Part shown: in pieces, positions 1-7,042 of the stretch
How positions within the stretch are numbered: position 1 is the first letter of the stretch
Layout: every line of letters starts with the position of its first letter
Assembly (NCBI GenBank): GCA_028691595.1
Contig: JAQUZA010000086.1
Location: 1 to 10,541 of the forward strand
Length of the DNA: 10,541 bases
Direction: 5' to 3'
Origin: Candidatus Rifleibacteriota bacterium
GTDB lineage: Bacteria; Muiribacteriota; Ozemobacteria; Ozemobacterales; Ozemobacteraceae
The notes under the pieces: model-generated
Told to the model about the DNA's origin: nothing
What the model saw: only the letters and a program-made list of their open reading frames with translations
Database searches by the model: none
Translations under genes and position numbers: made by a program

Positions 1-891
1 AAAACTTCCAACAGCCTCAGGGACCCATTTTGCATATAGTGTTGTGTTGGCAACAATTTTATCGGCCAGAAAATTCCACAGATTCGCCAATGATGAGTCT
101 TTATACCAACCGACAAAAACATAGCCAGTCCTTGTGGGTGTCGCCGGCTCAATTGCCTGAGCTCCCTGCTTGATTGTTTGCGGCAAAACAGAACTGCCAC
201 CCTGTGCATCGAATGCCACTCTGAAAGATGGAACAGCAGACGGGACCCATTTTGCATAAAGAACCTTATCTTCACCTATAACAGCCGCAAGGAAATCAAA
301 TCTATTAACCAGGCCCGGTTCTGAATACCAGCCTTCAAACTCGTAACCGGCCAGGATTGGCGCAGCGGGCTCGACAGCGCTGGTTCCGGACTTGATAATC
401 TGTGAAGTGACGCGACTACCACCCTGTGAGTCAAACATTACTCTGATCAGAGGGGCTGTTTCAGCTACCCAGCCTGCATATAGCGTGGTATTACCAGTAA
501 TTATATTAACCGCAAAATTCCATTGATTAATTAGTTCTGCCTCTTTAAACCAGCCAACGAAGTTGTAGCCGGTTCTGATCGTTGAGGCAGGCTGCTTTGC
601 AAGACTGCCGGATTCAGCTGTCTGCGCTGCAAGAGGAGAACCACCCAGGGTTGAAAAAATTAAACTGAAAGTGGGAATCTCCTCAGCAACCCAGCGCGCA
701 TAAACTGTGGTTGCTGCCATAACCTTGTCTAATTCAAAATCCCACTGGTTTAACAGCGCGGCTTCTTTATACCAGCCGGCAAACTTGTAACCAGCCCTGG
801 TCGGCGGGGCCGGTTCCAATGCTTTTGCCTCTGCCTCAACCGATTGCGCCGCTACCAGAGAACCAGAATTTGCAGCAAAAGTTAATGAATA
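1..891 (-). repeat. Four tandem Listeria-Bacteroides (InlB B-type) repeats
   Basis: Protein-level repeats of about 73-75 residues start near residues 354, 427, 502 and 576 of the lipoprotein. Each has the order F-x(3)-GG or GS, then E-P-x(2)-P-T-R-x-GY-x-F-x-GW-Y/F, a W-x-F segment, and an ending T-x-Y-A-x-W-V. The endings are VYARWV, LYAGWV, LYAKWV and LYAKWV. A fifth copy may start at the window edge (VGSF). The copies differ clearly at the DNA level, so they are old duplications rather than a recent expansion. In InlB and related proteins these repeats form small beta-grasp-like modules in extracellular stalks. Confidence 0.88.
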
Positions 892-1950
892 TCTGGGCGC
901 TTTTACTGGCACATCAACAACCAGAGGCAATGACAGTTTGAAGGAACCGCGCCCGGGAGCGCTTATTTGCACGCTAATTACGGCCATACCCGATGTATTC
1001 GGGGCGATCCAGATGGCTGATTCACCAACTGTCGGATAAGCTGCAAAATTACCGCGGCCTGGTTCCCAGTCGTAGATAATGCCGCTGGTGTTGCGGTCAA
1101 GACCAATGAGATTAACAGTCAGATCAACAATATCGGTGTTCTGAATAACATTAACTACCGAAACCGCCTGACCGTTTATTTTGACGGTAAGAGCGGCAGT
1201 GAATGGCCGAAAGCTCTCATCAGTTGTCGCAACCTGCATTTCCACAACAGTGGGCTCTTCGGGGGAATAGAACTGAACTGGTATTGCCGGCCGGTCGACA
1301 ACGGCAACTTCCGCCCTGGCAACAATTATATCGGCCATTTCCACATCATCGGGCAAAGGTGGCGAGGTAAAACGCCCCTCAGCTTCGACGTAGAACTTTT
1401 CGCCCCAGAGAATCAACATTGTTCCAGCCGGAATAAATTCACCATTCTCATCACGCAGAATTCCTGAAACCTCTTTGTTGGCCGGGGCCAGAACAATAGC
1501 CGATGCCGTTGCCGTTTCAGCCGCAGAAACAATCTCCACAGGTTCTGAGCGAACCTTCATGACGTTGTTGTCGGCTTTTTTAAAGGCAGAAACAATGCGG
1601 AAATTTCCGGGCGGCAGATCTTTGAATGTGTATTTACCATCCTGGTCAGTTATCTGATGAGCGACATCAGGCAGTTCTTCTATCCAGACCTCTGCCCCGG
1701 CAACAGAGACCAAGCCGGAAAGATCAGCGGCCAGCAATGAGGTGCGCGCCGGGTTTCGATTGCCGCGAATTGAAGTCAGGTCACCAGGCTTTACAAGGAC
1801 CGTGCCGCTGAGAGATGAGACTGGCGCAGCACTTTCAGAACCGTAATCAAAACTTGAATGTGGGTCGAGCAGGCGACAGCCCGCAAGGGAAATCACCAGA
1901 GTCAGAATAAAAAAAATTGCAATCTTTAAACCTTTATTCTCTGCCGGCAT
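1..1950 (-). CDS. Repeat-containing surface lipoprotein, 3' end outside window
   Basis: The minus frame is open from the ATG at 1950 to the window edge (650 codons, no stop), so the C-terminus is missing. Residues 1-25 form a lipoprotein signal with lipobox LAGC (Cys25). Residue +2 is Arg rather than Asp, which fits outer-membrane sorting. Residues about 46-153 look like a carboxypeptidase-regulatory-like (transthyretin-type) beta-sandwich, with DQDGKYTFKDLPPGNFRI at 102-119. A second such segment begins near 158 (VSGILRDENG). Residues about 245-347 look like an Ig-type domain. From 354 onward there are tandem Listeria-Bacteroides/InlB B repeats. GGTGGAG lies 10 bases before the start. The stop of the DUF1566 gene is 49 bases upstream, so co-transcription is likely. 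Role inferred: cell-surface adhesion or binding; no enzyme motif is seen. The family assignment of the repeats is firm, the function is not. Confidence 0.88.
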   Translation of the reverse strand, partial: MPAENKGLKIAIFFILTLVISLAGCRLLDPHSSFDYGSESAAPVSSLSGTVLVKPGDLTSIRGNRNPARTSLLAADLSGLVSVAGAEVWIEELPDVAHQITDQDGKYTFKDLPPGNFRIVSAFKKADNNVMKVRSEPVEIVSAAETATASAIVLAPANKEVSGILRDENGEFIPAGTMLILWGEKFYVEAEGRFTSPPLPDDVEMADIIVARAEVAVVDRPAIPVQFYSPEEPTVVEMQVATTDESFRPFTAALTVKINGQAVSVVNVIQNTDIVDLTVNLIGLDRNTSGIIYDWEPGRGNFAAYPTVGESAIWIAPNTSGMAVISVQISAPGRGSFKLSLPLVVDVPVKAPRYSLTFAANSGSLVAAQSVEAEAKALEPAPPTRAGYKFAGWYKEAALLNQWDFELDKVMAATTVYARWVAEEIPTFSLIFSTLGGSPLAAQTAESGSLAKQPASTIRTGYNFVGWFKEAELINQWNFAVNIITGNTTLYAGWVAETAPLIRVMFDSQGGSRVTSQIIKSGTSAVEPAAPILAGYEFEGWYSEPGLVNRFDFLAAVIGEDKVLYAKWVPSAVPSFRVAFDAQGGSSVLPQTIKQGAQAIEPATPTRTGYVFVGWYKDSSLANLWNFLADKIVANTTLYAKWVPEAVGSF

Positions 1951-1999
1951 TTTCACTATTCTCCACCCTGATTGTTTGCCGAATCAGGCACAAGGATAA

Positions 2000-3304
2000 T
2001 TACCACGCGCTGCGAACCCGCCACATCCAGACACCTGTGTAAGTTGCAACCTGCGGCATCGTATTGTTAAGGTTTGGGTAAACCCCACCATCATCGTGCG
2101 TATCCATTTTGACGGTCTGATAGACACCGCTGGCGATATTGGTACAGGTCCAGCACCAATTGGTAGTCATATTCAAAAATATGCCCTGAGTCTTTAAACT
2201 TGTTGTTACATATTCAACAGGGCCTGACCACATGGAGACAGTGGTCTCCAGTTCGCCGAGGGTCGGCAGACGCCAGTGGTCGTTACAGAGTGCGATAGCC
2301 TGATAATAGGTGCCTGAAGCATAGGTCCCTTTCTGATCCCAGAGCAGGCCAGTGTTTGTGTCGAGTACTGTTCCATCGCCGAGGTTACACCAGCGTCGCT
2401 TAGCGCTCCAAATACCGGTGGTCGATGCCACATAGACACCACCAACCATTCTGCCGGTAACCAGCTGGCCATTAACCCAGGCTGTAGCACCAGATGCAAT
2501 CTGTGACTCAAGGGCCGAGGCCGAAGTTGTATCAACAACTTTGCTGTTGCCACTGACCCCAAAAATTGTTGTTCCAGCCTTGATGTTGGCGCTGACAAGA
2601 TGTTCATCACCAAAAACCAGGCCCAGACCATCATGAAAGCCAGCCGGAATAGTCGCAGTTGCGGCACCGGGCGTAACATTATGAGCACCGATATTCGGCA
2701 TGGTGCCAGTCAGATTGACGTTGCCGGTGTTCGAAAAGGTTTTGCCGCTCAGAACTTCAGCGGCGCTGGCGGTACCTGCCGCCACCTGAGCTGTGCCGGC
2801 CACCCCGAAAATTTCTGTGCCATCGGCAATCTTCGCGGCAACCAGATCGGCATCACCGGAAACCTGGCCGCTGCCGTCATGATAACCGGCCGGAATACTA
2901 ACAGTAGCAACACCGGGCATCACATTGTAAGCACCGATGTTCGGCATGGTGCCAACACGGGGGCCCCACTGCTGGGCATTCAGACCCCAGTATTTTCTGC
3001 CTGCCAGAACTGCGCTGTCGGTAGCACCCAGAGTATCTGCGGCTGGAGCCTTTGACATAATGTCATTGAGGTTATGCATGCTGCTGCCTGGTGCGCCAGC
3101 TGGTTCAGAAAAACTGCCGGTACGTCTGGCACCTGGCGTACCGTTGGCGAGACGGTTATAAATATCTTCAAGATAATACATGGAACTGGCAGGGTCAGAA
3201 GGACCGGCTGGAGGAGTCAAGCTGCCTGCCATTACCGCAATTGAGCCAGCCGCGAGGGCGACCACCGGAACTGATTTAAAAATGGCCAGCCATGTTCTTC
3301 TCAT
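2000..3304 (-). CDS. Secreted DUF1566 (Lcl C-terminal domain) protein
   Basis: 434 residues. Residues 1-27 are a Sec-type signal (RR at the N-terminus, hydrophobic core, AVMAG). Residues 38-104 hold two related segments, SSMYYLEDIYNRLA and SSMHNLNDIMSKAP, ending in a VLAGRKYWGL motif. Two 53-residue repeats follow at 118-170 and 200-252. Residues about 306-432 match the DUF1566/Lcl_C fold: DGTVLDTNTGLLWDQ, then ALCNDHWRLPTLGELE, and a C-terminal WMWRVRS strand. Cys306, Cys340, Cys384 and Cys387 could form disulfides. In the Legionella Lcl protein this domain sits at the C-terminus of a surface adhesin; the role here is inferred to be surface attachment or display. The start at 3304 has GAGGAG about 14 bases upstream and GAGAG nearer. 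The lipoprotein gene lies just downstream on the same strand. Confidence 0.85.
   Translation of the reverse strand: MRRTWLAIFKSVPVVALAAGSIAVMAGSLTPPAGPSDPASSMYYLEDIYNRLANGTPGARRTGSFSEPAGAPGSSMHNLNDIMSKAPAADTLGATDSAVLAGRKYWGLNAQQWGPRVGTMPNIGAYNVMPGVATVSIPAGYHDGSGQVSGDADLVAAKIADGTEIFGVAGTAQVAAGTASAAEVLSGKTFSNTGNVNLTGTMPNIGAHNVTPGAATATIPAGFHDGLGLVFGDEHLVSANIKAGTTIFGVSGNSKVVDTTSASALESQIASGATAWVNGQLVTGRMVGGVYVASTTGIWSAKRRWCNLGDGTVLDTNTGLLWDQKGTYASGTYYQAIALCNDHWRLPTLGELETTVSMWSGPVEYVTTSLKTQGIFLNMTTNWCWTCTNIASGVYQTVKMDTHDDGGVYPNLNNTMPQVATYTGVWMWRVRSAW
2549..2953 (-). repeat. Two-copy internal protein repeat in the DUF1566 gene
   Basis: Residues 118-170 and 200-252 of the DUF1566 protein align without gaps over about 53 residues. 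Shared anchors are GTMPNIGA, NV-PG-AT, IPAG-HDG, GD--LV, and G--IFGV-G. They are separated by a 29-residue linker containing VLSGKTFSNTGNVNLTG. This module (IPAGYHDGSG, then IFGV.G) also recurs in phage tail-fibre-like and other surface proteins, where it is thought to form beta-rich elongated structure. That use is family knowledge; its job here is not shown by the sequence. Confidence 0.8.
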
Positions 3305-3451
3305 AGTTTTCTCTCGAACTCCTCTTCAGGTCAATACCTGTCAAGTTAATCAAGCTTAATGCGTAAAAAAAACCTGCACCTCATATATACTGCGAATCTC
3401 CCTTATAGAGTTTCAACCGCTGACCCGGGGCTGTCTACCACGCCAGCTTTT

Positions 3452-4294
3452 TCAGTCCTTTTGGAAGCTGCCAACAATGTAATTTAAAGTCATCAACGTT
3501 CTTGAACTCCACTCCTGTCGGTTAGTGTCGAGATTTAACGACGGCAGAACAGCGAGAAGAAAGGGGCTGCCATCGAGCCATTGAAAGTTTTCGCTGCCGC
3601 TTCCCTTGATTGCAGCAAAACCCCTGATATCTTCGATATGTAGATACCCCTCTTCAACCGTTCCGTTGGAAGGGTCGATAAATTCGAAATTAAAGCCCTT
3701 TTGAAAGGGTTGTAATTCGCCCGGAACCTTCGTGATCAAGATCACATGCGCGGCCACTCCCTGCCATTTCATCTGCCCGTCATTCGGATCTTTCTGGGTT
3801 GCGAACGACCTGATGCTTGCAACAACCGGAACCCCTGAGCGGATTGATTGAACCAGATATCCATGCATTCTGCGAAGATGAGCCATGGTTGATTCGCCAA
3901 CGGCAAGATCTCCGTAAGTTTCCTGAAGTTGCGGCACATTGTATTGGCCAAGAATCGCATTGAAAAAAGGCAGAATATCGTCAGCCATCATGCCCCTGTC
4001 GATGCCGAAAAGAGTCTTGCCTTTTTCAACAACCGAGGCATTTTTCCCGTAATGATCTGCTATGTAAATCAGTTTATCGTTTGCCGATTCGCCCGGAATC
4101 TTTTGATAAACAGACTGAAGGTTCTCATTTCCGAATTGAAGGGCATTCAGTATTGCAGCGGGACCGCAGGCGTTTTCAGAAAGAAGCCCCTGCCTGATTA
4201 TTTTCTCAGATGGCACTGGAACACATATGTCCTGGGCAAAACTTGAGACATTGAGAAATGTTAACGCCGTAAGAAATAAAATTTTGATCCTCAT
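3452..4294 (-). CDS. Secreted papain/C39-like cysteine peptidase
   Basis: 280 residues from the ATG at 4294. The frame is open further upstream to 4354, but that adds 20 hydrophilic residues before a clear signal peptide (MRIKILFLTALTFLNVSSFA, cleaved near residue 20-21), so the inner ATG is chosen. The catalytic pattern fits the C39/BtrH-like papain fold: Cys43 in NACGPAAILNAL, His183 in AAHVILITKV, and Asp207 in FIDPSNGTVEEGY. Gln/Asn oxyanion residues upstream of Cys43 are not certain. Inferred role: exported cysteine peptidase or peptidoglycan/peptide-processing hydrolase in the periplasm or outside the cell; substrate unknown. No transporter or transmembrane segment is fused, unlike bacteriocin-exporter C39 domains. 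It lies 147 bases upstream of the DUF1566 gene on the same strand, and its start context (GAGAGAAAACCATG) nearly matches that gene's. Confidence 0.75.
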   Translation of the reverse strand: MRIKILFLTALTFLNVSSFAQDICVPVPSEKIIRQGLLSENACGPAAILNALQFGNENLQSVYQKIPGESANDKLIYIADHYGKNASVVEKGKTLFGIDRGMMADDILPFFNAILGQYNVPQLQETYGDLAVGESTMAHLRRMHGYLVQSIRSGVPVVASIRSFATQKDPNDGQMKWQGVAAHVILITKVPGELQPFQKGFNFEFIDPSNGTVEEGYLHIEDIRGFAAIKGSGSENFQWLDGSPFLLAVLPSLNLDTNRQEWSSRTLMTLNYIVGSFQKD

Positions 4295-4517
4295 GGTTTT
4301 CTCTCTAACCAAAGCTTTTTCTGAACTGTACACCCAAGAGTAGAGGATTAGCATTTAAAAATCAAGCAGTACAATCCAGATTGGCCTCTGAATGTTCGAT
4401 TGAAGCAGCAGACTTTTTGGGCACCCGTAGCAGGTGATACTAGAATCTTGGTTCAGCCCCCATGGACCATCGTAGACAAATCGATGTCAGATCATTAGGC
4501 GAAAATGCCCAAACAAG
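4295..4517. other. Spacer between acetyltransferase and peptidase genes
   Basis: The 223 bases must contain the 3' end signals of the acetyltransferase gene and probably the promoter of the peptidase gene. On the minus strand a weak match, TTGATT with a 17-base spacer and TACTCT, lies about 35-65 bases before the peptidase start. An 8-base inverted repeat (TTTGGGCA at 4416-4423, TGCCCAAA at 4506-4513) encloses 82 bases. No T-tract terminator is evident. Confidence 0.3.
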
Positions 4518-5162
4518 TCAGAGCGAAAAATCTGAACAGGTCATCTTTAACAGATTTTGAAAATGCTCAAGAAAACGCGACACATGCAAACCGTCTGCCA
4601 GACCATGATGCACCTGTATAGAAACGGGAAGCATCTTCCTTTTTCCCTGCTGAAATACTTTGCCGAAAGTTATTCTTGGCACGGAATCTTCTGAATTAAA
4701 AGATTTTGCATAGGTAAGACCCGTAAAATGGTGCCAGGGAATACTTGAATAATAAATCTGATCGGCCCGATAATCCTGATCTAGACACATACCTGAGCGC
4801 AACTTCGTTTCTTCGATACTTTTCGCCGCTGAGGCCGCAAATGCAGAAAAATCATCTAAATACTCGATAAAGCTGCAGCCAAAAGTTTCGTCAGATCTTA
4901 ATACCGTTGCCGAAGCGTGAACCCTGGAAAAGCAGACAACCTGCCCCTTAACGATGCGCAATCGCAATTCTTCGACCTTATTAGCAGCAACCAGCGACCT
5001 GAAAAGGCAGTGCAAAAAGAATGACTCGCCTTTTTTTTTTGAGTCCCGCCATGTATTCGAGCAGTCAAGCGCTGTTGAAATGCTCCAATATGGGTCATCG
5101 AGACCGGAAAAATGTTGAAAATGTTCCCGGCGCTTCCATGTTGCGATATCAATCAGTTTCAT
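4518..5162 (-). CDS. Chloramphenicol acetyltransferase family protein
   Basis: 214 residues from the ATG at 5162, matching the usual 210-220 of type A chloramphenicol acetyltransferases. The frame is open to 5258, but alignment to the family begins at MKLIDIATWKRREHFQHF, and AGGTGG lies 5 bases before this ATG. The active-site signature QVHHGLADGLHVSRF is at 183-197; His186 is the expected general base and Asp190 the structural Asp. ETFGCSFIEYLDDF (92-105), IPWHHFTGLTY (141-151) and the ITFGKVFQQGKRKMLPVSIQ region follow family order. The family transfers acetyl from acetyl-CoA to the 3-hydroxyl of chloramphenicol in the cytoplasm. It also contains divergent chromosomal members whose drug activity is unproved, so resistance is inferred. 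A run of ten A (5031-5040 on the plus strand as T) encodes the Lys42-Lys44 stretch. No integrase, attC or transposase is beside it. Confidence 0.85.
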   Translation of the reverse strand: MKLIDIATWKRREHFQHFSGLDDPYWSISTALDCSNTWRDSKKKGESFFLHCLFRSLVAANKVEELRLRIVKGQVVCFSRVHASATVLRSDETFGCSFIEYLDDFSAFAASAAKSIEETKLRSGMCLDQDYRADQIYYSSIPWHHFTGLTYAKSFNSEDSVPRITFGKVFQQGKRKMLPVSIQVHHGLADGLHVSRFLEHFQNLLKMTCSDFSL

Positions 5163-5389
5163 TGCCGCCACCTGCCGATAATTTATTGTGCTCATCACAC
5201 AATACTCACAAAAAGCCAAAAGAGCAAAATCTGCTTCAGACCGTATTTCGTCTGCCAATGATCCTCTTAATCACCAGCATAATGCCGTCGCCAGTTTCTG
5301 GCATTTTGGGGCTGTTCTTCAGATGGTCATGTAGTATATTCAATAGGTAATATTTCGCCCTAACTTTCGGTTAAAGCAGGAAAAACCAG
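5163..5389. other. Divergent spacer between acetyltransferase and VF530 genes
   Basis: The 227 bases separate the divergent starts at 5162 (minus) and 5390 (plus), so promoters for both should lie here. No strong -35/-10 pair stands out for either gene. A short inverted repeat, TTGTG/CACAA with a 7-base centre (5186-5202), lies 24 bases upstream of the acetyltransferase start and could be an operator. A 5-bp hairpin GCCAG-TTT-CTGGC lies at 5290-5302. Confidence 0.3.
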
Positions 5390-5671
5390 ATGTCTGAAAA
5401 AGAAGTTCCAGCAGCTGACAATGAAGAACGACAGCAGCCAAACAACCCACTTCATGGTATAACTCTCGAAAAAATGTTGACGGTTCTTCGTGCTCATTAC
5501 AGCTGGAAAGAGCTGAATCAGAAAGTAGAACTCAACTGTTTCTTTTCTCACCCAAGTATCAAATCAAGTCTTACCTTTCTGCGAAAAAACAACTGGGCCA
5601 GAAAAAAGGTCGAAAATCTCTATCTTGAGCTGATCGCCAGTCTCAAATCAGCTGACCCGCAGGCCAGGTAA
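5390..5671 (+). CDS. VF530 family (DUF2132) small protein
   Basis: 93 residues. After a 17-residue polar tail, residues 18-82 carry the complete VF530/DUF2132 signature: NNPLHGITLEKML, HYSWKELNQKV, NCFFSHPSIKSSLTFLRKN and WARKKVENLYL. The family is named for a Vibrio fischeri protein of solved structure and is usually described as a small helical, possibly DNA-binding, protein; its cellular role is not established. AGCAGGAAA sits about 9 bases before the ATG. The gene stands alone on the plus strand and converges with the serine hydrolase gene, leaving a 15-base gap with no room for a separate terminator. No signal peptide, so cytoplasmic. Confidence 0.9.
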   Translation: MSEKEVPAADNEERQQPNNPLHGITLEKMLTVLRAHYSWKELNQKVELNCFFSHPSIKSSLTFLRKNNWARKKVENLYLELIASLKSADPQAR

Positions 5672-5686
5672 GTATTGTTTGCCTGG

Positions 5687-6733
5687 TTACCACTGAAAAC
5701 CCTGCCAGCCCTCAGAAATGGCGATCTGGTTAACCGTTTCCTTGATGACCGGGTCAGCATTATTGCTGTTGGCAAGTATGAATGCGCCGCAACCGAGTGA
5801 AGCATGAGCGATAAACATCGACCGGTAGCCCTCTGTATTGCCGGTGTGACCAAAATACAGGCCGGGGCCCTTGTCGCTGTAAAGCGCAAATCCCAGGCCA
5901 AAAAAAGGCTCGCGATAGGGTGACAGCATTTCTTTGAGCGATTGCGGCTGAAGCAAACCTGAAGAACTGCCCTGAAGTATTTTCTGCAGATGCAGCGCAA
6001 ATTTGGCAAGGTCGGTGGGGGTTGTCCAGATGCCGCTGCCAGCCTGAGTCGGGTAGACAAACCAGTTGCCGTCTACCGGTTCGCCGTCAGCGCTATGGCC
6101 GCAGGCCGCGTTTCGGCCTGAATGCTCAGAAAGCGGCTGTTCAAAAAAGCTTCTGTGCATGTTCAATGGCTGCAGCAGCTCGCGCTGCACCAGGGCTTCA
6201 AAACTTTCGCCGGTAACATCCTGCAAAACTGTCTGTAGAACCGCAAAAGAGCCGGTAGAATAAGCAAACTGCCCGTCAACCGGGTTTTCAACGATTACCG
6301 CCGGCGCATCACATGACCCGGTTCCGTTCAATACATCTTGTAATGTGGGAATCGGACCTTCTTTTAAAAAACCTCGATAACTCGGCACATTGATGCCCGA
6401 AAAATGGCTGAGAATGTGTCTGATGGTTACCGGCACCCTGCTGGTAAAATCGTTTTCCGGCAGTTTCCATGATTTCAGATATTCATTTACCGGTCTGTCG
6501 AGGTCAAGTCTGCCTTTTTCGACCAGAATCATGGTTAAAACCGCAGAAATAGTCTTGCTGACAGACGCAGCCTGAAAAACCGTGTCAGGCCAGAGAGGCT
6601 CGTGCGATTCTTTGCTGATAAATCCCTCGCACCGGGCATATGCCAGGTGAAAATCGCGCAAAACAGCAAAACTGATACCTGCGACATTGTGCTTTTTAAG
6701 TATATTTTTAAGTTCTTCGGCCGAAAGACTCAT
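5687..6733 (-). CDS. Serine hydrolase of the class C beta-lactamase family
   Basis: 348 residues without a signal peptide or membrane segment, so probably cytoplasmic. The penicillin-binding-protein-like fold is shown by three motifs in order. S-x-x-K is SVSK at 57-60 (nucleophile Ser57, Lys60). The Y-x-N element is YST at 158-160. The HTG element (KTG equivalent) is GHTGNTEGYRS at 295-305. PVTIRHILSHFSGI (101-114) is the usual strand and helix after the first motif, and GSGIWTTPTDLAKFALHL (232-249) is typical of the family. Replacement of Asn by Thr in YxN and the cytoplasmic location argue against a true beta-lactamase. Esterase, D-aminopeptidase or peptidase activity is more likely, with the substrate unknown. 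AGGTGA lies 6 bases before the ATG (6740-6745). Its 3' end converges with the VF530 gene. Confidence 0.85.
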   Translation of the reverse strand: MSLSAEELKNILKKHNVAGISFAVLRDFHLAYARCEGFISKESHEPLWPDTVFQAASVSKTISAVLTMILVEKGRLDLDRPVNEYLKSWKLPENDFTSRVPVTIRHILSHFSGINVPSYRGFLKEGPIPTLQDVLNGTGSCDAPAVIVENPVDGQFAYSTGSFAVLQTVLQDVTGESFEALVQRELLQPLNMHRSFFEQPLSEHSGRNAACGHSADGEPVDGNWFVYPTQAGSGIWTTPTDLAKFALHLQKILQGSSSGLLQPQSLKEMLSPYREPFFGLGFALYSDKGPGLYFGHTGNTEGYRSMFIAHASLGCGAFILANSNNADPVIKETVNQIAISEGWQGFQW

Positions 6734-6793
6734 TTGTAATCACCTGTTCTGTTATGTGTAGTGCTTTGCCAAACTTGAATCTGTAGTAATACC

Positions 6794-6870
6794 GTCATTC
6801 CCGCAGAAGCGGGAATCTTATCTCTAACGGCTTAGATCCCCGTTTGCACGGGGATGACATCGAGGCCGTT
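6794..6870. repeat. Paired inverted-repeat element (REP/dRS3-like)
   Basis: Two perfect 8-bp hairpins with 4-base loops stand 19 bases apart: ATTCCCGC-AGAA-GCGGGAAT (6797-6816) and ATCCCCGT-TTGC-ACGGGGAT (6836-6855). GTCAT (6794-6798) and ATGAC (6854-6858) bracket the pair, and AACGGC (6826-6831) with GCCGTT (6865-6870) encloses the second hairpin. The core resembles short dispersed repeats of the GTCATTCCCGCnnnnGCGGGAAT type found in many bacterial genomes, including neisserial dRS3. That it is dispersed in this genome is inferred from resemblance; only one copy is in view. Confidence 0.7.
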
Positions 6871-6991
6871 GATTTGGTATGTTCGACTTTGACAAAAACC
6901 ACTAGATTGAAATGCTGTTTAAGCTGATTTCAGTCTCTTGAGTCAGTTTACCAGTTTTACCGGCAATATGTCATTGTAACTCGCAAAAAGT

Positions 6992-7027
6992 AAAAAAAAA
7001 CCGCCTCAGAAAACTTTTCTGAGGCGG
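6992..7027 (-). terminator. Strong intrinsic terminator of the PilN-like gene
   Basis: On the minus strand a perfect 13-bp inverted repeat, CCGCCTCAGAAAA with TTTTCTGAGGCGG around one base (7001-7027), is followed by nine T (plus-strand A at 6992-7000). It starts 15 bases after the stop of the gene at 7043. On the plus strand the hairpin is followed by GGTCAC, so it should act mainly for the minus strand. Confidence 0.92.
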
Positions 7028-7042
7028 GGTCACAATCTGTCG

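Larger units (their letters stand above)
6734..7042. other. Intergenic spacer with hairpin repeats and terminator
   Basis: The 309 bases hold no credible open reading frame. They contain the hydrolase ribosome-binding site, a paired hairpin repeat at 6794-6870, and the terminator of the next minus-strand gene at 6992-7027. I see nothing defined between 6871 and 6991. Confidence 0.6.

Noticed and set aside
2600..3055. 151-residue plus-strand frame opposite the DUF1566 gene
   Set aside because: It is the antisense shadow of the repeat-rich coding region, with repeated composition caused by the repeats.
5186..5202. CRP-like operator TTGTG-N7-CACAA before the acetyltransferase gene
   Set aside because: The half-site spacing differs from the TGTGA-N6-TCACA pattern and no regulator evidence is present; kept only as a note in the spacer entry.
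4355..5258. Possible integron gene cassette: GCCTAAT after the acetyltransferase stop resembles the start of an attC site
   Set aside because: No matching GTTRRRY core with paired inner boxes is found at a suitable distance, and there is no integrase or second cassette.
5163..5258. N-terminal extension of the acetyltransferase by 32 residues
   Set aside because: Family alignment and length begin at the ATG at 5162, which also has a well-placed AGGTGG; the extension matches nothing in the family.
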